This document shows, in pieces, positions 47,007-56,007 of a stretch of 64,000 nt of DNA. The position numbers were made by a program, and so were the translations under genes. This stretch comes from Helicobacter magdeburgensis (GTDB taxonomy: Bacteria; Campylobacterota; Campylobacteria; Campylobacterales; Helicobacteraceae). The DNA is taken from contig NZ_JRPE02000006.1 of the NCBI RefSeq assembly GCF_000765825.2, positions 1 to 64,000 of the forward strand. The letters run 5' to 3'. Each line of letters begins with the position of its first letter. Within the stretch, counting starts at the first letter, position 1. The notes beneath the pieces were generated by a model that was not told the DNA's origin, did no database searches, and saw nothing but the letters and a program-made list of their open reading frames with translations.

Positions 47007-47219
47007 AGGCTGATTGTAGCATATTTGATATTTATTTTTGCTTGTGGGTTTGTGGGCTGTGGATACAAGGCAGATCCTTTTTATAAAGATTCTAAAGCAG
47101 ATTCTAAAATAGAGCAAGATTCTATCCCACAAGAGTTTGAATCTGAATCTAAAAAGAAAGTGCTATTTCAAGAGATAGGCTCTAAGCCTTCAGCAAGTTA
47201 TGAAGAAGATGAGGAATAA
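46971..47219 (+). CDS. Small lipoprotein (LptM/YifL-like)
   Basis: 82 residues. A basic N-terminus, hydrophobic stretch (LIVAYLIFIFACGFVG) and a Cys at about 31 in GCGYKADPFY form a lipobox and the short CGxK-type conserved start of LptM-like lipoproteins. The rest is an acidic, Ser/Lys/Glu-rich unstructured tail. RBS GGGAGAG precedes ATG 46971. It ends immediately before nadB, with adjoining stop and start codons. Outer-membrane assembly role by analogy only. Confidence 0.65.
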   Translation: MIHRFSSYFSFHRLIVAYLIFIFACGFVGCGYKADPFYKDSKADSKIEQDSIPQEFESESKKKVLFQEIGSKPSASYEEDEE

Positions 47220-48665
47220 ATGAGCCAACAATATGATGTGATTATCATCGGTGCTGGTGTGGCTGGGCTATATTGTGCTAGGCATTTACCCCAGCATTTA
47301 AAGGTGCTGATTCTGTGTAAAGCTCAACCTTGGGAGTGTAATACCTTTTACGCACAAGGTGGCATTACTATTCCAAAAGATAAGCAAGATGAAGCCCTAC
47401 ATATACAAGATACGCTTTCAGCCGGTGGTGGGGTGAATAATAGGGAGTGCGTGGAGATTCTAAGCCAACATAGCAATGTGATTTTACAGGAGCTTATCCA
47501 AAGTGGCTTTATACTTGATAGAGATGATAAGGGGCAGTTACTTTATGTTAAAGAAGGGGGGCATTCCTGCTCTAGAATCGTGCATTCAGGAGGGGATGCC
47601 ACAGGGAGAAATCTCCACACGCACCTTATAGGCAAACTTCAAGCGACATTGTGGAAAAATGCTGAAGTGGTGGATTTACTCATTGAAGAGGATAGGTGCT
47701 ATGGGGTATGTGTGCAAAGTAAGTTTGGTTTGCAAAATCTTTACGCACATCAGGTGGTTATCGCAAGTGGGGGCGTTGGGGGGCTTTTTAAATATCATAC
47801 CAATGCTTATACCATTAGCAGTGATTTGCACGGCATTATTTTAGAGCATAATTTAGCCCTGCAAGATATGGAAATGTTGCAATTTCACCCCACAGCCTAT
47901 GTCAGCAACCCACAAGCGAGAAAATATCTCATATCCGAAGCGGTGAGAGGTGAAGGCGGTGTAGTCGTAGATGAAGATAATAAGAGATTCTTATTTGCCT
48001 ATGATGAGCGAGGTGAGCTTGCTCCGCGAGATATTGTCGCAAGGGGGATAATGGATTATTGCTCCACGCAAAAAAAATCAGCCTTTTTAGATGTGAGTGC
48101 TTTTAGTGAAGTAGATTTTAAAACGCGTTTTCCAAATATTTACCGCGATTTAAGCACAAATAAACTTTCTTTGCCTAAGCAAAAGATTCCCATATCTCCG
48201 GCGTTTCACTACTCTATGGGCGGAATCTTGGTAGATTCGCAAGGGCTAGTCAAAGGTATGAGCAATCTCTATGCGGTGGGGGAATGTGCGTGTAATGGAC
48301 TGCACGGAGCAAACCGCCTTGCGTCTAATTCACTTTTAGAAGGGCTTGTTTTTGGCAAAAGAGTTGCGGAATATATCGCAGGGCATTCTATCCAAAATCC
48401 CATTCGGCATTTTCCGCTATGTGAAGAAGTCCTGCAAAAAGAGGGCGATGTCCGGCTTAAGAATGTGCTACGGGAGATTATGTGGGATAAGGTTGGGATT
48501 ATCCGCTCACAAAGTGGGCTAGATTCAGCTCTAGGCGGCGTTGAGGTAATGCTAGAATCTAATATCGGGCGTATGCTACGACTGCGACTGCTTGTCGCTA
48601 AAAAAATTATAGAATCTGCCAAAGCACGCAAGGAAAGCAAAGGCGCACATTACAGACTTGATTAA
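47220..48665 (+). CDS. nadB: L-aspartate oxidase
   Basis: FAD flavoprotein oxidising L-aspartate to iminoaspartate, the first step of NAD synthesis; 481 residues. FAD-binding IIGAGVAGLYCARHLP at 9-24, TFYAQGGITIP, the active-site region HSGGDATGRNLHTHL, MLQFHPTAYV, the catalytic Arg in SEAVRGEGGVVVDE, and the C-terminal AVGECACNGLHGANRLASNS. The start is directly after the lipoprotein stop. No nadA or nadC is in the window. Confidence 0.94.
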   Translation: MSQQYDVIIIGAGVAGLYCARHLPQHLKVLILCKAQPWECNTFYAQGGITIPKDKQDEALHIQDTLSAGGGVNNRECVEILSQHSNVILQELIQSGFILDRDDKGQLLYVKEGGHSCSRIVHSGGDATGRNLHTHLIGKLQATLWKNAEVVDLLIEEDRCYGVCVQSKFGLQNLYAHQVVIASGGVGGLFKYHTNAYTISSDLHGIILEHNLALQDMEMLQFHPTAYVSNPQARKYLISEAVRGEGGVVVDEDNKRFLFAYDERGELAPRDIVARGIMDYCSTQKKSAFLDVSAFSEVDFKTRFPNIYRDLSTNKLSLPKQKIPISPAFHYSMGGILVDSQGLVKGMSNLYAVGECACNGLHGANRLASNSLLEGLVFGKRVAEYIAGHSIQNPIRHFPLCEEVLQKEGDVRLKNVLREIMWDKVGIIRSQSGLDSALGGVEVMLESNIGRMLRLRLLVAKKIIESAKARKESKGAHYRLD

Positions 48666-48667
48666 AT

Positions 48668-48865
48668 CTATTGTATTAGCTCTTTGCGTTCAATACCAAC
48701 TTTTTCTTGCAAGGCTTTGATTTCTTTGCTCATAGCCGCTGTGGCACTGACTTGGTTAATTAAGATGTAAATATTAATAAGGCTTAAAAGCAAAGTAGCA
48801 AACACACAAAACAACGCAATTTTAACTGCCCTTTTAGCGATTTTGTTTGAATCTTCTTCTCTCAT
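48668..48865 (-). CDS. Small single-pass membrane protein (possible DUF5408)
   Basis: 65 residues. A charged N-terminus (MREEDSNKIAKRAVK), one membrane helix (IALFCVFATLLLSLINIYIL) and a short coiled-coil tail (MSKEIKALQEKVGIERKEL). It looks like a small Helicobacter membrane protein family (DUF5408, from memory). Its ATG overlaps the stop of znuB, so it is the last gene of the zinc uptake operon. Function unknown. Confidence 0.65.
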   Translation of the reverse strand: MREEDSNKIAKRAVKIALFCVFATLLLSLINIYILINQVSATAAMSKEIKALQEKVGIERKELIQ

Positions 48866-49674
48866 AAGAATCTCCTTGTCATTTTATAAATAAGCATAGC
48901 ACTAAACATTCCAAGTGCCAACAGCACGACAATACACGCCCCAATACTGATATTAAAATAATAGGCGATAAAAAACCCAGCCCACATAAAAATAAGTGAA
49001 ATAAGCCACGAGATAAACATCATAGAGCCAAGCGAGTGGGAAAAGAGATTGGCAATATATGCAGGGATTGATAAAATCGCCAAAACAAGAATAAGTCCAG
49101 CTACACTCATAGACAGCACCACACCAATGGCGATAAGCACAAAGACAACGCTTATCCACACATTCACATTTAAGCCCTTTGTTTGACAAAACTCACTATC
49201 ATAAAATAAACCTAGAATCTCATAATAATACAGCCTAACAAAAATGATAAGGAAAATATCAAACGCCGCCATTGCTATCATTTCATCTGTGCCAACAGCG
49301 AGAATTGAGCCAAAAAGATAGCTTGAAATATCGCTATTATATCCCGGGCTTAAGTCAATAAGAATAACGCCTATTGCCATTCCAAATGCCCAGCTTGCGC
49401 CCACATAGGCATCTAGCCTTTCTCTTTGGTATAAAAACGCATAGGCTAAAAATATCGCCATAGCCACACCAAAACACAACGCTCCAAGCATCGTGCTAAA
49501 GCCACAAAAAAGAGCTAGTCCAACACCGCCAAAAGCACTATGAGCTACGCCCCCAGCGACAAAGACATTTTTATTTGCTACAATCATAGAGCCGATAACC
49601 CCACTACAAATGCTAACAAGAAATGATACAAATAATGCTACCCATACGAATTGATATGAAAAGAGTTCAATCAT
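48862..49674 (-). CDS. znuB: Zinc ABC transporter permease
   Basis: 270 residues from ATG 49674; the longer frame to 49740 would reach into znuC. Polytopic inner-membrane protein with about 8 helices, ABC-3 family. Visible: SICSGVIGSMIVANKNVFVAGG, AHSAFGGVGLALF and a cytoplasmic loop with LGLFYDSEFCQTKGLNV, the likely ATPase contact. The ATG overlaps the znuC stop. It imports zinc (or manganese) with ZnuA and ZnuC. Confidence 0.88.
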   Translation of the reverse strand: MIELFSYQFVWVALFVSFLVSICSGVIGSMIVANKNVFVAGGVAHSAFGGVGLALFCGFSTMLGALCFGVAMAIFLAYAFLYQRERLDAYVGASWAFGMAIGVILIDLSPGYNSDISSYLFGSILAVGTDEMIAMAAFDIFLIIFVRLYYYEILGLFYDSEFCQTKGLNVNVWISVVFVLIAIGVVLSMSVAGLILVLAILSIPAYIANLFSHSLGSMMFISWLISLIFMWAGFFIAYYFNISIGACIVVLLALGMFSAMLIYKMTRRFL

Positions 49675-50693
49675 AATTTTAAATCCTTGAGATTCTGCGT
49701 TATTTCTTTTGGCGATTTGGCTTGTAGTGATGAACTGCATAAGTCCGCTTGTGAATCATCACTATGATTACCCAAAGATGAATAGCTAGAATCTCGGCAT
49801 TCTAAGGATTGAGATGAGAAAACCAGCGAAGCGGTGCAAGGCGAAGCCGCAGCAGGTTTCTTTAGTAAATCGTGGTTTTGCGAAGCGGAAGCAAGAAGCT
49901 TACTCGGCGTAAGTGCCGCAGCTTCTGCTGAAGTAATCCGCGATTTATCGCTCAATACTGAATGCTCTCGCTCAAAAGACGAATTGTTAGGTTGCATAGC
50001 AAAATGAGTAAGCAAATCTACTTCACAAATATGCCCACTCACATCAAGCTTAAAATCTGGAATCTCGTGTATAACAGCATTCTTATTGACATAAAGCACC
50101 TTTTTAGCATAGCCAAGTGTGAGTGAAAGATCGTGGCTTATCACAACAATACTCATCGTGCGATTAAGCTTTTTAAGCAGTTCATAAATGCTTTTTTGTG
50201 CTTTAGAGTCAATATTTGCCGTTGGCTCATCAAGGATAAGAATCTGAGGATTATTCACAATTGCCCTTGCGATAAGCACTTTTTGCCTCTCTCCACCTGA
50301 TAGGGCATATAAGGGCTTTTTAGCAAGATGAGTGATTTCTAAAAGTTCCATTGCTTGAAAAATAGAATCTTGGCTCTTTTTGGGATTGAACCCAAAGATT
50401 CTAGGTTGAAGCAGCCCAAGAGCAATGGTGTCTCTCACGCAAATGGGGAATTGTATATTGTGATAAGTCATTTGTGGGACATTGCCGATATGGCAAGGCT
50501 GTATGTTTGAATGATAGCTAATTTTGCCCTTGCTTGGCTTAAGTAACCCAAGCAAAAGCTTTACAAATGTCGTTTTTCCCCCGCCATTTGGTCCTATCAC
50601 CGCCCAAAAATCGCCAGATTCTAGCTTGAAGTTAATCTTTTCTAGCACATTTTCCGCCCCATAAGCAAAGCTTACATTTTTCATCTCTAGCAT
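49671..50693 (-). CDS. znuC: Zinc ABC transporter ATP-binding protein with a long C-terminal extension
   Basis: 340 residues, about 90 more than usual for ZnuC. Residues 1-235 are normal: Walker A GPNGGGKTTFVKLLLG (34-49), signature LSGGERQKVLIARAI, Walker B ILILDEPTANID, switch VVISHD, ending in the conserved HICEVDLLTHFA. From about 235 to 335 is a Ser/Ala-rich low-complexity tail (for example KPAAASPCTASLVFSSQ). This stretch is richer in G+C and carries a 27-bp imperfect inverted repeat (49865-49946), so it may be an inserted repeat element read in frame. The last codons overlap the znuB start, so translational coupling is kept. Confidence 0.85.
   Translation of the reverse strand: MLEMKNVSFAYGAENVLEKINFKLESGDFWAVIGPNGGGKTTFVKLLLGLLKPSKGKISYHSNIQPCHIGNVPQMTYHNIQFPICVRDTIALGLLQPRIFGFNPKKSQDSIFQAMELLEITHLAKKPLYALSGGERQKVLIARAIVNNPQILILDEPTANIDSKAQKSIYELLKKLNRTMSIVVISHDLSLTLGYAKKVLYVNKNAVIHEIPDFKLDVSGHICEVDLLTHFAMQPNNSSFEREHSVLSDKSRITSAEAAALTPSKLLASASQNHDLLKKPAAASPCTASLVFSSQSLECRDSSYSSLGNHSDDSQADLCSSSLQAKSPKEITQNLKDLKL
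49865..49946. repeat. Imperfect inverted repeat inside the znuC extension
   Basis: Arms 49865-49891 and 49920-49946 match at 19 of 27 positions when one is reversed and complemented (TAAATCGYGG ... AGCRGAAGC), with a 28-base loop. A second, shorter inverted pair (GAAAACC / GGTTTC) flanks 49817-49859. The segment is visibly richer in G+C than neighbouring genes. Confidence 0.6.
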
Positions 50694-51598
50694 TATTTGC
50701 TTCTCTCTTTGCTAAAGTGCTTTTCTAGGCATTCTTGTAGTTTGGGATCATTCTCATCAAGGGATAGGGCGATTTGACACGCATAGAGAGCAAAGGAGTT
50801 AAGCCATTGGGATTTGAGTGGATTGAGAGTTAGAATTTCAAGCTTTAATTCATTCGCAAGGCTTTGAACGCGTGATTTTGAATATTGTGGTTGGATAAAA
50901 AGGGCTTTGATCTGTCTTTGTTTGATTTGTGTGATAAGCTGACTTAAATCCCTGCCCTTAGCTTCTTTGCCATCTTTTTCTATGCTTAATTCTTCTAAGT
51001 CAAAATCCCTAGCAAAATCCCCAAAGGCTGGGTGATACACAAGAAAGCTTTTTGTTGCGTATTTGGTAAAAAGATTTTGAGCTTGAATATAAATCTGCTC
51101 AAGCTCTTTTGTAAGTTGTGTTGATTGTGTGGTAAAAAAGTCTTTATGCGTTGGTTGCAAGGTGCTTAGAATCTTGGCAATGAATGCTACTTGTGCTTGG
51201 GATTCTTTAAGAGAAAGCCAGATATGCGGATTGTGAGCGTGGGTGTTAGAGTGTTTAGAATCTTGCGAGTGAGAATCTAAGGCGTGAGCGTGAGATTCTG
51301 CGAGATTATAATATCTGAGCTTTGGATTAATGCTGCGGAATTTCTTAAGCCAAGTGGATTCTAGGGGCATTCCCACGCCAAAAAACACTTCAGCATTTTG
51401 AATATGCTTCATTTGTTGTATATTTGGTTCATAGATTTCAGGGGATTTGCTAGGCGGGACAAGCACTTCTACTTCTACATATTCTTTACCGATAGATTCT
51501 AGCATTTGCTTTTGTGGCAGGACACTCACAAGCACCTTAATAGGCTCGGCATAGCCACAAAGATAGAGTAAAAGTAAAATATAAGCTATTTTTTTCAT
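50693..51598 (-). CDS. znuA: Zinc-binding periplasmic protein
   Basis: 301 residues with a signal peptide (MKKIAYILLLLYLCGYA). Cluster A-I solute-binding fold: PIKVLVSVLPQKQMLESIG, VLVPPSKSPEIYEPN (a metal ligand position, usually His, is here in a Ser-rich context), a His-rich loop (SHAHALDSHSQDSK, then HAHNPHIWLSL) near 98-125, and VYHPAFGDFARDF. The His-rich loop is characteristic of zinc ZnuA. RBS and stop overlap with znuC, in operon with znuC and znuB. Confidence 0.9.
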   Translation of the reverse strand: MKKIAYILLLLYLCGYAEPIKVLVSVLPQKQMLESIGKEYVEVEVLVPPSKSPEIYEPNIQQMKHIQNAEVFFGVGMPLESTWLKKFRSINPKLRYYNLAESHAHALDSHSQDSKHSNTHAHNPHIWLSLKESQAQVAFIAKILSTLQPTHKDFFTTQSTQLTKELEQIYIQAQNLFTKYATKSFLVYHPAFGDFARDFDLEELSIEKDGKEAKGRDLSQLITQIKQRQIKALFIQPQYSKSRVQSLANELKLEILTLNPLKSQWLNSFALYACQIALSLDENDPKLQECLEKHFSKERSK

Positions 51599-51608
51599 TG
51601 AGATTCTT

Positions 51609-53012
51609 TCATTTTAGATTCTCGCTCAATTCTTGTGGGGCGGTGATTTTTTCAGCAAGTTGAGAGATATTAGACATTGCTTTAACCTTATCAAGCAGAA
51701 GTGGGGATTTTGCAAATAATGAATTATGCTCTTCCCCCACATACAAGCTTGTGATAACAACACCGCCTAGCATATTCTCATAGCGTTTGCCCGTAGTCGC
51801 ACTCCACGCACTATGAGCTACAATCGCCCTGCCTTGATACTCGCCGATGTAGAGCATAATATGCCCTTGTAGCCAAAGGATTGTTTGATAAGGCGTAGCA
51901 TTAGCAATAATATAGCTTTCTTTTTCTTTGCGTGAAAGGTTGCTTAAATCAACTTGATTATTTCCATAATACACTTGGGCTTTTGAATTACGCGGAAGAT
52001 GAATGCCAAAATTTGTAAAAATATCACGCACAAAAGCCGAGCAATCACGACTTTCTAAGAATCCGCCCCAGCCATATTTATCCCCTATCATTGTATTGAT
52101 GATTTCAGCAATGGCTTTAGAATCTGCAATTTGTGGGAAAGGCTTTATCATTTCATTAGGCAAATATACCTGCTCTCTTTTAGCTTCTCCATTTGGCAAA
52201 CGCACATAGACTGCTATACCCACAGATTGCTTTAGCTGTGTGCCATATATGGGGAAAATCTGCCCAACTCGTGCTTGTGAAATAAAGTGATGATGTGAGT
52301 TGTAGAGTGGAATCTTATCAAGTTTTGGGCTGATGTATTGCGTATAGCTCTCTATCTCGCTAATCTGCTTAGATGTAAGCGTGGCAAGATGAGTAGATTC
52401 TACCCAGCCATACACAAAGCTTGATTGTATATGCACCCATTGCTTATCTTTACTTGTATGTGTAATCAGCACAGGTGTATTGGCAAAGATAAGGGAGTTT
52501 TGCCACCTATCAAATGGATAGCCATTTGTTTTGTTAAATAAAGGCTTATTTGTCGGCACGGCACGCACAGCAGTCGTTGTGGTGATAATGGCTTTTTGAT
52601 TTTGGTTTGGATAGGAGCTAAGATTCATAGAATCTATAAGATTTTGTGCGATTTGTGGGCTTATCTCTTGGAGATCTTCACCATAGCTTTTATTCTTGCT
52701 TTTGGGTTTGCTCTCATTTGTGGCAAGATTCTGCAGTGAAGGCACAATCCAAAACACTTCATTTTTTTTAGGATTTGGCTTTTGATGCCACGGAGAAAAG
52801 TGTTTTTGCAAATAGTCTTTTTTAAGTGTCCCTAGGGCCTTGTCATTGCGTTTAGATTCTAAGTCTGCTGGGAGATAAAAGAGTGCATCTTGAGGCAAAG
52901 TCTGTAAATCTTTGACTTGATGGCTAGGGATAACTTTATCCGCACAGGCAGTAAATCCTAAAATAAGCAAAAAGGCAAGTGTGAGATAAGTAATGCGGCA
53001 AAAACTCATCAT
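51609..53012 (-). CDS. NlpC/P60 cell-wall peptidase lipoprotein with SH3 domain
   Basis: 467 residues. The signal peptide ends in LGFTACADK, with a lipobox Cys at about 23, so a lipoprotein is likely. The region 120-290 has SH3b-like character (AVRAVPTNKPLF, WVHIQSSFVYGWVES). The C-terminal peptidase has the catalytic Cys in YGWGGFLESRDCSAFVRDIF, and His in HIMLYIGEYQGRAIVAHSAW. NlpC/P60 enzymes cut gamma-D-Glu-meso-DAP bonds in peptidoglycan. It overlaps the ArsC-like gene by 4 bases. Confidence 0.85.
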   Translation of the reverse strand: MMSFCRITYLTLAFLLILGFTACADKVIPSHQVKDLQTLPQDALFYLPADLESKRNDKALGTLKKDYLQKHFSPWHQKPNPKKNEVFWIVPSLQNLATNESKPKSKNKSYGEDLQEISPQIAQNLIDSMNLSSYPNQNQKAIITTTTAVRAVPTNKPLFNKTNGYPFDRWQNSLIFANTPVLITHTSKDKQWVHIQSSFVYGWVESTHLATLTSKQISEIESYTQYISPKLDKIPLYNSHHHFISQARVGQIFPIYGTQLKQSVGIAVYVRLPNGEAKREQVYLPNEMIKPFPQIADSKAIAEIINTMIGDKYGWGGFLESRDCSAFVRDIFTNFGIHLPRNSKAQVYYGNNQVDLSNLSRKEKESYIIANATPYQTILWLQGHIMLYIGEYQGRAIVAHSAWSATTGKRYENMLGGVVITSLYVGEEHNSLFAKSPLLLDKVKAMSNISQLAEKITAPQELSENLK

Positions 53013-53392
53013 AATGCCCTTTGTTGAAAGGCGTGGATAAGCTCTAAAATCTCGCTTTCATTGTAGCCGATGATGAGATGTTTATCACTTGTGATAATGG
53101 GGCGTTTTAAAAGCATAGGCGTGGCAAAAAGCATATCAATTTGCTCTTGTATATGTGAATCTAGGATAGATTCTGTGATTTTACCTTCTTTTTTGAGATT
53201 TTTATAAGTCGTGCCTTTGCTGTTAAGAACGACTTTAATGCCTTTAGATTCTATCCACGACTTGAGCTGCTCTTTATTTGGCGTAGTGGTTTTTAAATCA
53301 ATAAAATGAAATGGAATACTATGCTTATCTAGCAAGGTTATTGCCTTTTTGACACTGCCGCAAGTTTTGATACCATAGAGTGTGATTGTCAT
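53009..53392 (-). CDS. ArsC/Spx-family thioredoxin-like protein
   Basis: 127 residues. GIKTCGSVKKAITLLDKH holds a single Cys at about 11 in the active-site position, with IPFHFIDLKTTTP, TPMLLKRPII and a Gly-rich IIGYNESEI. This is the YffB/ArsC-like fold; the second Cys used by true arsenate reductases is not seen, so arsenate reduction is not supported. It sits in a run of housekeeping minus-strand genes. Confidence 0.85.
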   Translation of the reverse strand: MTITLYGIKTCGSVKKAITLLDKHSIPFHFIDLKTTTPNKEQLKSWIESKGIKVVLNSKGTTYKNLKKEGKITESILDSHIQEQIDMLFATPMLLKRPIITSDKHLIIGYNESEILELIHAFQQRAL

Positions 53393-53402
53393 TGTTTTGC
53401 CT

Positions 53403-53909
53403 TTAAAAGTTTGGTTGTTGAATATCTAAAAAATTTGAATCGGATTCTATCACAGGATAGTGCATACAAAGCAGATTTCTAACGCAAAATGCAATCATTT
53501 GATACACCTTTTCAAAGCCCTCCATATCCTTGTAGCCATAGGGGTCAGGGACATCTGCACCATTTAGCCCAAAATCGCCTAGCTTTTTTACTTTGCCCTT
53601 ATCAAAGCCAAGTTGCAATAAATCCTTGTAATTACTTGAATCTAGGGCGATGATAAGATCAAAAGCATCATCGGCATACACACTTACACGCCTTCCACGC
53701 AAATCATCAATACTAAAATTATGCCTTTTTGCTACTTGCCTAGATTCAGCGTGAGGGCATTCATCAATATGCCAACCGCTTGTCCCCGCTGAATCCACCT
53801 TTAAGGGTAGATTATATTTCTTCACAAACTCCCGAGCTATGCCTTCAGCCAGTGGGGAGCGACAGATATTGCCTAAGCATACAAATAAAATACTAGAGAC
53901 TTCTTTCAT
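53403..53909 (-). CDS. Low molecular weight protein tyrosine phosphatase
   Basis: 168 residues. The P-loop FVCLGNICRSPLAEG (about 9-23) contains the nucleophilic Cys and Arg, and the acid/base Asp is in DVPDPYGYKDMEGFEKVY. N-terminal and C-terminal regions fit LMW-PTPs. In bacteria these regulate tyrosine kinases in polysaccharide export, but no kinase is nearby. The start overlaps the upstream amidohydrolase stop by 4 bases. Confidence 0.93.
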   Translation of the reverse strand: MKEVSSILFVCLGNICRSPLAEGIAREFVKKYNLPLKVDSAGTSGWHIDECPHAESRQVAKRHNFSIDDLRGRRVSVYADDAFDLIIALDSSNYKDLLQLGFDKGKVKKLGDFGLNGADVPDPYGYKDMEGFEKVYQMIAFCVRNLLCMHYPVIESDSNFLDIQQPNF

Positions 53910-55162
53910 ATTACTGCCTTTGCGTTGATATAGAGATGAGTGGGGGAGTTTGCATTAAGAATAAAATGCAGCGGAGCTTGATTTAAATGGGTTTGATTTT
54001 CGCAAAAAAGTGGCTTTTCAAAATCAAAAATCGCAAAATCCACACTTTTATTTTCAGCCAAGATTCCATTATTTAGCCCTAAAGCCCTTGCCCCATAGAG
54101 TGTAGCACCAAGCAACAAAATCTTAGATAACTCCACAATATCAGCTTGTGGGTAGGCATATAAGGCTGTGCGTAGCTCATCAAGTAAATTAACATTGTTA
54201 TTTGAGCTTTTACCATCAGTGCCGATGGCGGTTGGGTGATTTTGTAAAATTTCAAGGGGCAAAAAGGCATTGTTTAAAAGCCGATTGCTCCGCGGGCAAG
54301 TGATAAGCGTGGCATTCTCACATAACTCTAGCTCTTTTTGCGTGATTTGCAAACAATGTGTGAGTGAAAGGGCATTTTGTAAGGGCAAAAGCATTTCTAA
54401 AAAGCTTTGTGGTGTGTAAAAGGGCTTTGCGTTTTCAATGTTAGCTAGGCGTTTAAAAAAGCCCTTAAAATAGCCATCTTGCTGGGTAAGCCACTGCTTC
54501 TCTTGTGGAGATTCTAAAAAGTGAGCAGAGAGTGGGAGATTTTCATTTACGCAGAGTTCCGTCAGCTTTTTAGCCATAATGGGGTGGAGCGAGTAGGGCG
54601 AGTGCAGGGCGAGAGCGGGGGTAAAAGTAGGCGATTTTAGATTCTTAGCATTGTTTAATCGCTCTAAAACATTAGCATAAAGAAAATCTATCGCTTCTGC
54701 GTTGCTCCCTATGGCTTCGTTAAAATACACGCAACGCAAAGGACTATGGGCTAGAATCTCCATATCATTGCCATAGCTGCTTATCGCCCCCACAGAGCCT
54801 ACACCAGCTTTTAACTGCTCATTTATCCCTTGATTGATAATGGATTCAAACGCGTCATTTTCTAGCACATTATCGCGATTTGCCATAAGGCTATCAAGCC
54901 ACGCCCCAAAATCCCCATAGCAAAACTCCGCCAAAACCCCGCCAAACTCAAAATGTATATGGGCGTTAATAAGTGCAGGAAGCAAGATTCCATTAGGGAT
55001 AAAAGTCTTTTTTGCGTTTTTAAATTCCGCACATAGACTTTCATAATCCCCAACGCCTAAAATGCTATCCTTGCTAGATTCAAAGGCAATGCCACCATTA
55101 TGCAAAATCTCAAACTTTTCATTACATATAAAAACTAGTCCCGCACCAAAAATTTCAATCAT
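53906..55162 (-). CDS. Aminodeoxyfutalosine deaminase-like amidohydrolase
   Basis: 418-residue metal-dependent amidohydrolase. Metal ligands: NAHIHFE (HxH), HFLES (His), LTHCLQIT (His) and GTDGKSSNNNVNLL (Asp), all present. The order and the Helicobacter neighbourhood (mscS, pyrC-like, ccdA) match the protein proposed to deaminate aminodeoxyfutalosine in the futalosine route to menaquinone. Other substrates in the chlorohydrolase/cytosine deaminase family cannot be excluded by sequence alone. Confidence 0.8.
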   Translation of the reverse strand: MIEIFGAGLVFICNEKFEILHNGGIAFESSKDSILGVGDYESLCAEFKNAKKTFIPNGILLPALINAHIHFEFGGVLAEFCYGDFGAWLDSLMANRDNVLENDAFESIINQGINEQLKAGVGSVGAISSYGNDMEILAHSPLRCVYFNEAIGSNAEAIDFLYANVLERLNNAKNLKSPTFTPALALHSPYSLHPIMAKKLTELCVNENLPLSAHFLESPQEKQWLTQQDGYFKGFFKRLANIENAKPFYTPQSFLEMLLPLQNALSLTHCLQITQKELELCENATLITCPRSNRLLNNAFLPLEILQNHPTAIGTDGKSSNNNVNLLDELRTALYAYPQADIVELSKILLLGATLYGARALGLNNGILAENKSVDFAIFDFEKPLFCENQTHLNQAPLHFILNANSPTHLYINAKAVI

Positions 55163-55176
55163 TATACTACCTTTAA

Positions 55177-55998
55177 TTATGACATTTTTGCATTTGTGAT
55201 ATTCACATCAAGCTTGTTGTATGGAATCTCAATGCCGTTTTTATCAAGGGCGATTTTTATAGATTCTAGCACTTTGCTTTGAGCGTTTAACACACCATAT
55301 TCTATTTTCACCCAAAAGCGAAGTGTGAAGTTAAGTGAGCTTGCTCCAAGCTCGGTTAAGCCTATGAAATGCTGTTGATTTGGATCAACTTCAGGCGTGT
55401 TTTCTAGCACTTCAATGATAATTTTTTTCACAGATTCTATATCGCTTTCATAGCCTACACCGATAATAAGCTCAATGCGTCTTTGGTCGTTGAAAGTGGT
55501 ATTTATGATATTTGCTGTTGTCATATTGCTATTTGGGATAATAGCAACCTTACCATCATTTAAGCGGAGATTTGTAGTAAAAAGATTTATCGCTTCCACA
55601 CTCCCCACTAAACCGCCAACTTCAATCAAATCCCCCCTTTTAAACGGACGCAAGATAATAAGCACAATGCCACTTGCCACAGATGAAAGAGAATCTTTAA
55701 GCCCAAGGGCGATAGCCACACCCGCAGTCCCAAGCACAGCGATGATGGAATTTGTTTGCACACCAATCGTGCCAAGTGCAGCGACAATCATTACCACAAG
55801 GCAGAGAATAAAGACAACTTGAGAGATGAAGCGGGATAGAATCTCATCTTTTTTAGCGACAATCTTGCGGATTTTAGAGCTTAAAAAACGCGAGAAATAA
55901 TAGCCAACAATTAAGATAATACAGGCTTTGAAAAGAGCTATGCCTAAATGTTCTAGCTGTGGAATAAAAGTTGTAAGAAAGCTTTTAAAATCCTGCAT
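55177..55998 (-). CDS. Small-conductance mechanosensitive channel (MscS family)
   Basis: 273 residues. Three membrane helices: about 15-35 (GIALFKACIILIVGYYFS), 60-80 (VVFILCLVVMIVAALGTIG) and the pore-lining TM3 (LGTAGVAIALGLKDSLSSVASGIVLIILRPFKRG) with its Ala/Gly pattern. A soluble beta and alpha/beta C-terminal vestibule follows (LIEVGGLVGSVEAINLFTT). Opens at high membrane tension to release solutes. Confidence 0.93.
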   Translation of the reverse strand: MQDFKSFLTTFIPQLEHLGIALFKACIILIVGYYFSRFLSSKIRKIVAKKDEILSRFISQVVFILCLVVMIVAALGTIGVQTNSIIAVLGTAGVAIALGLKDSLSSVASGIVLIILRPFKRGDLIEVGGLVGSVEAINLFTTNLRLNDGKVAIIPNSNMTTANIINTTFNDQRRIELIIGVGYESDIESVKKIIIEVLENTPEVDPNQQHFIGLTELGASSLNFTLRFWVKIEYGVLNAQSKVLESIKIALDKNGIEIPYNKLDVNITNAKMS

Positions 55999-56007
55999 TG
56001 TTATCCT

